A stretch of 50,722 nt of DNA from Asparagopsis taxiformis (Eukaryota; Rhodophyta; Florideophyceae; Bonnemaisoniales; Bonnemaisoniaceae). Where the stretch lies: the NCBI GenBank assembly GCA_030407315.1, contig JALQPE010002029.1, positions 1-50,722 of the forward strand, read 5' to 3'. Below are positions 1 to 9,000 of the stretch, piece by piece (the stretch's first letter is position 1; every line of letters starts with the position of its first letter). A program made the position numbers and the translations under genes. The notes below the pieces were generated by a model, which saw only the letters and a list, made by a program, of their open reading frames with translations, made no database searches and was not told where the DNA came from.

Positions 1-74
1 AACTTCGGCCAAGACGTTGCCATCGCTTGAAGCGATTGCAACGTCTTGGCTCGGAGTAGTCTTCTTCAACTCCT
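1..74 (-). pseudogene. Distal fragment of the E0 antisense ORF, cut off by insertion of E1
   Basis: Read on the minus strand, this stretch continues the open frame that stops at the other flank of E1 near 25483. Taking one copy of the 4-bp duplication TCCT (AGGA on the minus strand; 71-74 and 25479-25482), the codons run on without a stop to the window edge (residues begin ELKKTTPSQDVAIASSDG). It is therefore the downstream part of the pseudogene at 25479-27197. An imperfect hairpin (about 18-bp stem, one mismatch, 9-46) lies inside it. The rest of the gene is outside the window. Function is unknown; it is a homologue of the protein encoded at 1327-3552. Confidence 0.6.
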
Positions 75-727
75 TGTGTGGAACCACGTTAGTTCTAGAT
101 AGCTGGTACGAGCCACGGACACGCTGTCCTTAACGAACGAACAGCAGTCCACCCGCTGGTGTTTTGACTGTATGTTAGGTAGGAAGGTAGAGTGGTTAGC
201 GAGTAGACACGAGCGTCACGACGCAACAATCCACGCGAGGATTACGTTAGCACACGAGGTGGTACGTCACCGGAGGCGCTCTCGACCAAGCCCGGAGGCA
301 CTACACGCAATCAGCCTTACGTGCGGCGATGGGTAGGGAGTACGCAGCTCGACGGAGACGAAGCCTCGTTAGGCAAACGTAAACGTAAACGTAGAAGTCA
401 GTCGTAGACTAGAGCCGTTGCTCGATCGTTGTCTTGTCCCTTTCCCTCCCGGCACGATGCCAATACCTATATGGCCACGATGGCATCGCTTTACAGTGTA
501 AACACTGCTCGTAACGTCCCCGAATGGGAAAGGACCTTGTGGGTCACACGTAGGGACCCGTTGGTCCGTTGGCCGTTGCCAATACGTTCGTTGCACACGT
601 GTGCAGGTTGCGCGCGCGCATGCGCCAGCAATGTTCGTTCATTGCTGTCGCCGGTCGTATCCGCCGAAATTCGAATTCCGCGGAAAACGTAAATATTTGC
701 AATTTCGGAATTGCCACGTATACTACA
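75..727 (-). repeat. 3' LTR of E1
   Basis: It matches 24822-25478 nearly base for base, apart from a handful of indels and substitutions in short A/C runs. On the plus strand it starts TGTGTGGAACC and ends ATACTACA, where both copies diverge abruptly. The left boundary is set at 75 or 77 depending on whether the duplication is taken as 4 or 5 bp. As the copy next to the purine-rich tract it is the 3' LTR of the minus-oriented element. Short ORFs inside it are incidental. Confidence 0.88.
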
Positions 728-747
728 CAGCCCCACCCCCACACACG
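728..747 (-). promoter_or_regulatory. Polypurine tract of E1
   Basis: Directly inside the 3' LTR the minus strand is purine-rich (GTGGGGGTGGGGCTG immediately before the LTR). This is where the plus-strand primer of reverse transcription is expected. Its position fits the minus orientation deduced from gag-pol and the PBS. Confidence 0.7.
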
Positions 748-1326
748 TGGACGTCCCGGCCACGCGAGGCCCGTCAGGACGCGCCTGAGACACGGGGCCG
801 TGGCGCCTTTTCGGGTACAACTGCGGACGTGGCAGTTGTCCCGAAAAATCTCGTTGAAACGTACATGGCCCGGTTGGCTGATCGAATCGCCACGGCGCCG
901 GAGCCGCGCGCGTGCGCTCCGGCTCTTTCGTAATCATCGCGGCCCGCCCGTTGGCGTCGTACGTCAATGCCTCGCTTAGGCGTTTTTCCTGCAACGGATG
1001 CAGTGTCCAATTCCACCACGCGGGTGTGCTTCAATTCAGCGCGATACGAGCGCAGGCCGCGGCCTTTTCGTGAATCTGCCAGCGGGCATGTCGACAACGG
1101 TCGTCCGAAGGATATTTAAGCGGCGGCTTAACGTAATAGCGATCGTCGCTCACCCTTCCTCTCACCATCGTCATCCAGGCCGTTGCCTTTCGTTCCCCCT
1201 TATCCTCTTCCCCCGCTGGGTACTACTACCTCCGTTCCTTTCGTTCTCTTGTTCCGTTTAGCCCGCGTGGCTCTCGTCGTCGTGCTCGTTGCACTCGTCG
1301 TAATTATCGTGTACAGCGTAACCACG
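748..1326 (+). promoter_or_regulatory. Leader and likely promoter region of the E1 antisense ORF
   Basis: This gene-free stretch lies between the 3' LTR and the antisense ORF. A TATA-like ATATTTAA occurs at 1112-1119, about 210 bp before the first in-frame ATG (1327), followed by a pyrimidine-rich leader (1150-1260). The frame is open upstream of 1327 to about 1183 but without an ATG. A block TGGACGTCCCGGCCAC near 748 recurs near 5910. Promoter activity is inferred from position and motif only. Confidence 0.35.
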
Positions 1327-3552
1327 ATGGTTACGACTCGCAGTACCGATGCTAACACCCCGCGGCCCGCCGGCTCTGCTGGAGGTGGAGCGAGAACCCT
1401 TCGCAGGGCGCTCCCTCCCTCGTCGGGGCCGGTGCGCCGCCAGCGACGGAAGCGTCCGTCGCGCCCGCCCCATCCGTGGGCGGGAGAAGCCGTTGCTTCG
1501 CAGGCCGTCGCCTCTTCGTCTCGCCCCATGGCTCCGTCTCGCCTGGTGGCTTCCGTGACGCCTGCCGAGGCTGCTAGGGCCGTCGCCCCACGTGATGATG
1601 ACGCAACGGCGTCCGACTCGGGGAATTCGTCACCCATCATTCCGGATGCCGCGGCCCCTTCGATGGGTGTAGCCGCGATGGCAGCGGCCGCTCGTTCGCG
1701 TCGTGCTGTGGCGGCGGCCCGCACGGGCGTGCCTCGTCGTGATGGCTCGCCGCGTTCTCCTCGCCAGGACCCCTCGCCGGAGGGTGGTGACCCCGTTGGG
1801 ACAGTCGGCACCGCCTCACGTGGCGGTGCGGCGCTAAACGTAGGCGTCCTGACCCACGCGTGGGCTGCGTTGCCCCGCGTGGGTATCACGGATGACGATC
1901 TCGCCACGTTGGCCAGAGATCGTCTGGACGCCCGCGCGGTCGTCGACTATATGCGTTCCGCCGAAGATACGTGGGGGCGAGCAGCCGGGCGTCGTTTCGC
2001 CAACGGGCCGCCGGGATCGGAACGTTACCAGATCCCGGCGTCGATACGTTGCGACCGCTCGTGGTTGCGTGACGTCAACGACGCGATCTACGTCGACCGT
2101 ATGGACGCATACTTATGGAAGGGGACGCCCGAGGAACCGCCGTTCATCTCGGTGTCGTCCGTATTCGTATGTCCGCGGACACTTTCCGAAAGGCAACGTG
2201 CCGAATGGAAGACTGCTCTTTCGTTGAGCGTCATCTCCAAAAGCGTCGTGTCGTACGATGACCACTTCGCTCTCCGCCACGTGAACGCGGACGACTATCG
2301 TGTGTCGCACGCGTCAGCTCCGTGGGTCGTCCCGAGCGAGCTCTACTTCCCGCCGTTGCCGGAAGTAGTAGAGGAGTTTCCGTACCCCCGTGGGTCGTCC
2401 ACGTTATTACCACGCGTGGTACATTATTTCACCGATGCCGTGAAGGACGCGCCTGCCCCCGTGAAGGAACGTTTCCTTATGGCCGTGGACATCGAACACG
2501 CAGCGATGCTCGCGTGCTCGCTGTTCGTGGAACGTCGTGTGTTCGGGCGCGCGTGCCTACTGCCGGAGTCCACGTTGGACTTCCTGGCCGATTACGAGAT
2601 GCTTCGTGCAATCCCGGTTGACGGTTCCGACACGTTTGTCTCCGTCACCAGCGCGTTGGCTGAGGTTCGCGGCGCCCTTGCGTTGGGGCCGGAGTATCGG
2701 GTTATACGTCCCGATTACGCAAGCGGCGATAACCAGGAGTTCGTCTCCGTTCGTAGCGATGGGGCTTACGTGCCGCGGGTCGCTTCCCGTTCCGAACGCC
2801 GTCGTGGCAATCGTGCCGGTTATTTCGGCGGCCTCGGGGGCAACGAGCGCCCCCGAGGGACGCGTTCTGGCCGTCGTGGCCATCAAAACGAAGCGCCGCG
2901 TGCGCCGGGTCCTCGAGAGGTCGTGCCACGCGAGGCTACGGGAGGGGGCAACGTTGCCCAGGTCAGTCGTCCGAGTGTGGCCACGCCGGCCGAACGCGCG
3001 CCACGCTTCGTTAGCCTGGACGACCGCGTCTCCGATGAGGATGCCCGTCGGCTTCTCGGTACGTCGATGTCCGCTCCGCCTCGTGCGGACGGCTGGGTTA
3101 TCCGTTCCCTCATCTCGTCCGTGGCTCGCGCAGCCGAAGAGTTCAGGGCCCAGACGTTGGACCTGACTGCCCGCTTGGCAACGGAACGCGCGATTTCCGA
3201 GCGTCTCGCCGCGGCGACTCGTAGTTACGCGCCGCCCGTTGGCGTTCGTAATGAACCGTACGGTTACGCGAGTGGCGGCGGCTTCGGCGACCCCGTCGGG
3301 TATGGTCACGCAGCGGCGTACCTGCCACGCGACCCCGCTCCGGCGCGCCCTTCGGATACGCGCAGTCACGGGACTGCGGATCCTTACGCTAGGGATCCCG
3401 CGTCTCGTCGCGAGCGAGCCCCCGTGGTCACGCAGACCGTCGATCCGTACGCGCCGGGCTTCGTTCAGCCCAGTCGCAGCCGCAGCCACGATAGCCGCGG
3501 CGAAGGCCCTGGTCCGTATGACCCTGCGGGCAAGCGTTCTCGTCGCTACTAG
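1327..3552 (+). CDS. Antisense ORF protein of E1 (about 741 aa), unknown function
   Basis: This long ORF lies on the strand opposite gag-pol, next to the 3' LTR, and reads inward toward pol. I start it at the first in-frame ATG; a longer version from 1183 would need a TTG start. The N-terminal 130 residues are Ala/Pro/Arg/Ser-rich. A folded-looking central region follows (about residues 165-420), rich in Trp, Tyr and Phe. Then come an Arg/Gly-rich stretch (around residues 485-520), a short helix with coiled-coil character (AEEFRAQTLDLTARLATERA) and a Ser/Arg-rich tail ending KRSRRY. Basic RG and SR segments suggest nucleic-acid binding or nuclear localisation; that is inference. The central region aligns with the pseudogene at 25479-27197 (shared HY...V...PV..R...AV and FVERR), so the family exists in at least two divergent elements. 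Antisense ORFs near the 3' LTR are known in plant Tat-lineage elements, but I recognise no known domain here. Confidence 0.75.
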   Translation: MVTTRSTDANTPRPAGSAGGGARTLRRALPPSSGPVRRQRRKRPSRPPHPWAGEAVASQAVASSSRPMAPSRLVASVTPAEAARAVAPRDDDATASDSGNSSPIIPDAAAPSMGVAAMAAAARSRRAVAAARTGVPRRDGSPRSPRQDPSPEGGDPVGTVGTASRGGAALNVGVLTHAWAALPRVGITDDDLATLARDRLDARAVVDYMRSAEDTWGRAAGRRFANGPPGSERYQIPASIRCDRSWLRDVNDAIYVDRMDAYLWKGTPEEPPFISVSSVFVCPRTLSERQRAEWKTALSLSVISKSVVSYDDHFALRHVNADDYRVSHASAPWVVPSELYFPPLPEVVEEFPYPRGSSTLLPRVVHYFTDAVKDAPAPVKERFLMAVDIEHAAMLACSLFVERRVFGRACLLPESTLDFLADYEMLRAIPVDGSDTFVSVTSALAEVRGALALGPEYRVIRPDYASGDNQEFVSVRSDGAYVPRVASRSERRRGNRAGYFGGLGGNERPRGTRSGRRGHQNEAPRAPGPREVVPREATGGGNVAQVSRPSVATPAERAPRFVSLDDRVSDEDARRLLGTSMSAPPRADGWVIRSLISSVARAAEEFRAQTLDLTARLATERAISERLAAATRSYAPPVGVRNEPYGYASGGGFGDPVGYGHAAAYLPRDPAPARPSDTRSHGTADPYARDPASRRERAPVVTQTVDPYAPGFVQPSRSRSHDSRGEGPGPYDPAGKRSRRY

Positions 3553-3685
3553 GTCGTTCCTAGGTTAGTTCGTAGGCCACGTCGGCTCTAGCATCGTATG
3601 CTTCGTAAACTTCGTCTTGTTTCTTTGCGTAATCGCATGGCTCCGTTGAGCTTCGTAATTTGCGTTTGGCAGGTCGTCTGCAGCA

Positions 3686-3738
3686 GAGGAGGGGTTTAGC
3701 GTTAAGCCCCTCCCCACAATTTTTTTGTTGTGGCGTCT
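3686..3738. terminator. Paired hairpins downstream of the antisense ORF
   Basis: The segment holds a stem GAGGGGTTT / AAGCCCCTC (one G-T pair), then CCACAA / TTGTGG around a run of seven T residues, about 140 bp after the stop codon. This could mark the 3' end of the antisense transcript. No canonical AATAAA is visible nearby, so the role is speculative. Confidence 0.3.
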
Positions 3739-3902
3739 ACCCCGTCGGGTGTCGTAGGCTTACGTAGCCCGTGTTTCGAGTTCGCGGCGGCGCGTGCCCG
3801 TTGGCAGGTTCGTAACACACGCAATTATTCGGCAAAGCGGCGGCGCGTAGCGGCGGCTTTTCACTGCGAGTGGTACGTTAACCTCGATCTTAGAGCCCGT
3901 TG

Positions 3903-4606
3903 GCGTGCGTATCATTTAGTAACTAACTCGCAAATCGTTTCCGCCGTCGTTTCTCGTTCGGATAACCCCGTCGGGTGTCGAATTTCGTTGAGCATTCGAG
4001 CTCCTTAGCGCGTAGCACATCGGTGCCAATTTTAATTTGCTCCGATGAGCTGGGCGAAAATTTCGTCGAACGTCAGACCGACGGGCGTGTGAGTCGGTTT
4101 GACGTTCTACGCCGTGGCGTGTACGCAGTAATTCGTCGCAGTACGTTGCGGTTTCGTTGACGACGTGGTGGCCGGCGGGCTTGGCTTTTCGTATAGCCGT
4201 TGACGTCATTAGCGCCGTCGCGCTTCGCGTTCCCGCGGCTTCACGTTGGCCAGTGGCGTTATCATTTTGTAACTATCTCGGAATTCGTTTCCGCCGTCGT
4301 TCCTCGTGCGGATAACCCCGTCGGGTGTCGAATTCCGTTGAGCATTCGAGCTCTCTGGCACGTAGCACGTCGGTGCCAATTTTATTTGCTCCGATGAGCT
4401 GGACGGAAAATTCGCTAAGCGTCAGGCCGACTCGCGCGTGAGTTGGCTTGACGTTTCACGCCGTTGCGTGTACGCGGCAGTGCGTCGTGGTGCGTCGCGG
4501 TTCCGTTGACAACGTCTTTGCCGGCGGGCTTGGCTTTTCGTATAGCCGTTAACACCGTTAGCGCCGTCGCGCTTCACGTTCCCGCGGCTTCACGTTAGCC
4601 GGTGGC
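3903..4606. repeat. Two tandem copies of a ~350-bp unit in the E1 3' region
   Basis: The stretch starting near 3903 is repeated starting near 4250. Shared landmarks are GATAACCCCGTCGGGTGTCG (3960 and 4310), a segment with GAGCATTCGAGCTC, GGTGCCAATTTTA, and GGCGGGCTTGGCTTTTCG (about 4176 and 4526). The copies differ by scattered substitutions and small indels. A third partial copy begins after about 4560. Tandem repeats between pol and the 3' LTR are common in large gypsy elements. Confidence 0.75.
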
Positions 4607-6047
4607 GCAATCGTTGCGCTAGTCCGCTTCGCGTGGTGGCGTCGTTCGCCGCGGCGTCCGAGGAGCGTTTCGTTAGCTCATCCGTTATGTGGTGCGACGT
4701 GCACCTGGGCATACGTAATGCTCGCCCTTACGCCGTTGCGTAATTTCGTTTATTCGACTTGCGAACCCGACGGGGACGCGATTGACGAAGTCGTTTCGCA
4801 TGCCCGCGGGCGTTTGAGGCTGTTACGTGAGCCAGTTTTTCGTCGGCTCGTCGCCTTCGGCTGTGCCGTTTTACGTTGGCTACCAGCTTGTACGCCGTCG
4901 CGTATTCGTATTTTCGTTTCGCGGGGTCGACCCGTTGAGGTACGTCGTTATCGTTACGACGTCCGCGTACCTCGCTCGTCTCCTGACCGACGTGGCCGGT
5001 GGCGCGTGCGCCTTCGAATGCGTACGAGGTTGCAGCTTCGTTAGCTTTTACGGTTATGACGCGGACGTGCGTCTTCGTCTTCGTGACCGTACGTGGTCAA
5101 CCCTTTCGGGTTTGCTCGTGCGTTTCGACTAGCCGGCGGGCTTTTCGCTTTCGCGTGTCATTCGTTATGCCCGCGTGGCAGGACACCGTTGTGTCGTTCC
5201 GTGGTTGCCGTACGTGGCTGCCGTGTTCGGCGTCGTGCCTCACGATGGCGATACGGTTCGCCGTCCGTTGTCGCGGCCTCGTTGGCTCGTCGTTCGCACG
5301 CTTTATTCGCGCGCTTCGTGCGCTGAGACCCGTTGGTCTAATTCGTCGGCTAACGTATAGCTTCGTTCCGCTTCGTGCGTGGAGTTTCGTAATGAGGCCG
5401 TTGCCATCTTCGTTGGGGACGCGTCCGTCCTACGTCGTTTCTCCGCCTTCCGGCGTCACGTTGCCGTTAGCTCGCGAGCTGTTTGGCGTTGACCTCGTTG
5501 GTCGATGCGACTCGTTGTCAGCGGCTGTCCACGGGGACGTACGATGGCTCACGTGACATGCCAAAATTACGAAATTTTCGGGGCACGCGTGTCCCGAGAT
5601 TTGGCCGGATTAGCGCACTGTAATCGGCCCGATTTTTCGTACCGTGCGTCCATGGCCCGCTGGCCCAAGTATAATTTTTCGCGCGAAAAATCTGACGTGT
5701 TGTCCGTCCGTGGCCCGTGGTGTCGTCACCTTTGCCCGTGGGACGGTCAACACTGTCGAGCCAGTCGTGGCTCTTCACATCGTGTGAATCGTCCGCGCGT
5801 GGACTCGTCGTCCAATCTTTCGTTGGCGCTCGTGCCTCCACCAACGTATGGTGTCGAAAACGAAAAGAGCGACGGCTCTAGCACGCATCGCGCCCCCCCA
5901 ACGCAAGGGTGGACGTCCCGGCCACTCGTTGTGCCTTCGCTTCTCGTTCGTGCGGCTCGTCGCCTTCGTTTGTTGCATCGTGCAACGTCGCGCACGCGTG
6001 CGCTTAACCCGACGCTCGTGTGCGTTTTCGGGGGCCGTCGTGGCCTT

Positions 6048-9000
6048 TCACGTTGTTGCTCGTCGCACGCGTGCGAAGTATCGAGAGACGCTCTCTTCAG
6101 ATACGTTCCGGCGGGGCTCCCACGTAGGGTTACGATACCCGACCCACTTCACGAGGAAGTCTAACGTTCCGTCCTCGTTCACGCGGTGGTTGAGTAGGTC
6201 GTCTACTACATACGCCGGACCGTCGCGGTTCTTGTCGAGGTCTGCCTCGGTGGCATCGTATGGCTCCGGCGGGGGCGCGTTCGCCGGCGTTGGCGCGTAC
6301 GCAACGCGGTCCGAGTTGACACGTTCAACTACGTCTCCTCGTTGGATGACGAACGTTCGTACGTCGTTACGTAGTACGCGGAACGGTCCCAACGCGTGGT
6401 TGCCGAGCTTCGTGCCCTTCGTGGTCCCGTCCGTCGGGTCGATGAATACGTATTCTCCCGCGCGGATGTTTCGATTCGAGACACGGACTCGCTTGTCGAA
6501 ATTTCGTTTATAACGTGCCTGCGCGGCCTTCAGCGTTCGATACGCGTTATCCATCGTTGTGGCGAGCTCACGAACGTAAGTGGCTCGCCCTCCCCCGTCG
6601 GGTAGTTCGCGGTTCGTTACCGACGTGTGTAGCGCCAACGGTGGCGGTGGATTCGTGAGAATCAAATCGAAGGGCGTCGTGCCCGTGCTCGAATGCACAT
6701 GCGTGTTGTACGCAAACGTTAACGCCGATGCGTATCGATCCCAGTCGTTCTGGTTTTCGTTCACGTAATTGCGCAGCATCGCCAGGATCGTCCTGTTGTA
6801 GCGCTCCACCTGCCCGTTCGTTTGGGGGTGGTACGTCGACGTGAAGACGTTCGTTACGCCAATCTCGTTGCAGACGCGCTGGAAAAACTTAGCAGCGAAC
6901 TGCTTTCCGTTATCGCTTATGAGCGTCCGTGGGGGTCCATACGAGAAGACCCACGCGTTGACGAACGCGCTCGCCACGTTGGCGGAATCGATATTTCGTA
7001 GAGGTACGACTCTAGTCAGCTTCGTGAAGCGGTCCGTTATCACGAGAATAAATCGGTTGCCACGCGTGGTCTTCGTAAGCGGACCTAGTATGTCGATACA
7101 TAGGTCTCGCAGCGGCTCCGTAGCCGGAAATAAACGTAACGGGTTCGTCCGTTTGCGAAGCTTCACGCGGTTCTTCGCACATCCAACGCAGTTTCGTACC
7201 GTTGCGTGGATGTCGGCGGCCATCGCGGGCCAGTAGTACGTCCTCCGTAGGGTATAGTACATACGCGTTTGCCCGGGATGTCCAGCGAGGACGTGGTGGT
7301 GCGTTAACTCCAGCAGCCGCGGCCGTAACGAAGCCGGCACAACGATTTGTGTACGTTCCTCATCGTGAGGGTTCCGGCGTCGGAGTAGGCCATCGTGGCC
7401 TTCGAAGAATGCAGCGTCCTGCGTCTCGGACTGTCGTGTCAGTATCGTTTGACAGAACGCGTCCTCGCGTTGAGCTTCGATAAGCTCGTCCCTCGTAATG
7501 GGAAGCTGAACGTCAGCTGGTGGCACGCGTGCCGAATCGTCTTCAGCAGCGCGCTGTTCGTCGAGGAAATCCGGTTCCTCGTCAAGAACGTCATCGAGCG
7601 ACGCGTCGCGGTTGAACTCGAGGCCATCGTGGCCAGCCGTCGTGGCTGATGTTCGTTCATCACGAGTCTCGTTCGACGGGTCGTCGTGACCCCTGGCATT
7701 CGTTGCCTTTTTACGTACGGACGTCGTTCGTCCTTGCCCATTTCGTGTGGGTTGTCGACGACTGCGAGTCGTCACGAGGACCGCGTCCCCGTACGATGGT
7801 ACGTCATCGTCGACGGGTCGACCGTCGTCATACGTAGATATCACACGTGATAAAGCGTCAGGTACCTGGTGCACGCGCCCAGGCCTGTACGTAACTTCGA
7901 AATCGAATTCGGCAACGCGTAGCCTCCATCGTAGTAGTCGTCCGGACGCGTCCGTTAACGTCATCAGCCAACGTAAGGCTTCGTGGTCCGTACGTACGGT
8001 GAACCGCTGACCCTCTACGTAGGGTCGGAGCGACGTTATCGCCCAAACGACGGAGTAGCACTCGCGCTCGGTCGCCGAGTAACCACGTTCGGTTTCGTTA
8101 AGGGTCTTCGACCAGTACCCAATCGGCACCCATTCGTTGGGTTTATCTTCGTTCTGCTGCTGGAGCAACGTAGCTCCCAGCTGATACGCCGACGCGTCGG
8201 TATCGATCATGAACGGACGTCCCGCCTTCGGAAGGTGCAATACTGGTGGCGACACCAGTATTGTCTTCAACGTTTCGAACGCATTCGTTTGCGCGTCCGT
8301 TGGGTTCGTCCAATCGGGGGAAGCGTCCTTCTTCAACATCGTGTTGAGTGGCCGAGCGATCTCGGCATACGCCTTTACGAAACGGCGGTAAACGTTGGCC
8401 GCGCCCAAAAACGATCGACATTGCGTCTTGTCTTGTGGGAACGTAGCCGTACGAAAGGCTTCCTTGTTCCGTGCTGCGACGTGCAGCTTCCCTGGGGTAA
8501 TCACGTGCCCCAGGTAGTCAACTCGTGGTTGAAAGAACGAGCACTTCGTGAGCTTTAACGTTACTCCCGCTGCGCGTAGCAGGGAAAGCACCTGGTCAAC
8601 GTGACCCAGGTGAGACTCGAGGTCTTTCGAAAAGACGATTACGTCGTCTAAGTAGACCAGGCACGATTGCCAACGTACTCCGGAGAGGATGATGTCCAAC
8701 GTCCGCTGAAACGTAGCGGGGGCATTTCGTAGCCCGAATGGCATTCGCACGTAGCGATACGTTCCCATGAAAGACGTAAACGTTGTCTTATCACGGTCCT
8801 CGGCGGAGACGGGCACTTGCCAGTAACCGGCGTTACAATCGAGTGTCGTGAAGATGGCGGCGTCGCCCAACGAATCGAGGCAATCTTCCATACGAGGAAG
8901 CGGGTACGAATCAGCGATCGTTTTCGCGTTCAAACGCCTGTAATCGACACAGAAACGTAAGGATCCGTCCTTCTTCGGCACCAACACGATTGGTGACGCC

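Larger units (their letters stand above)
3553..6047. other. Long noncoding 3' region of E1 between pol and the antisense ORF
   Basis: About 2.5 kb with no convincing gene; the short ORFs seen are low-complexity products of CGT/ACG-rich sequence. It contains hairpins just after the antisense ORF, a tandem duplication (3903-4606) and, at about 5560-5720, AT-richer patches. The two converging transcription units (pol from the right, the antisense ORF from the left) would both end here, so it is the expected place for both 3' ends. Confidence 0.6.

Noticed and set aside
491..994. 167-codon minus-strand ORF and overlapping frames in and next to the E1 3' LTR
   Set aside because: They cross the LTR border, have non-ATG starts in several cases and coincide with repeat sequence; incidental.
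2557..3489. 310-codon minus-strand ORF opposite the antisense gene
   Set aside because: Shadow of the GC-rich, CGT-biased plus-strand gene; composition is Arg-rich low complexity.
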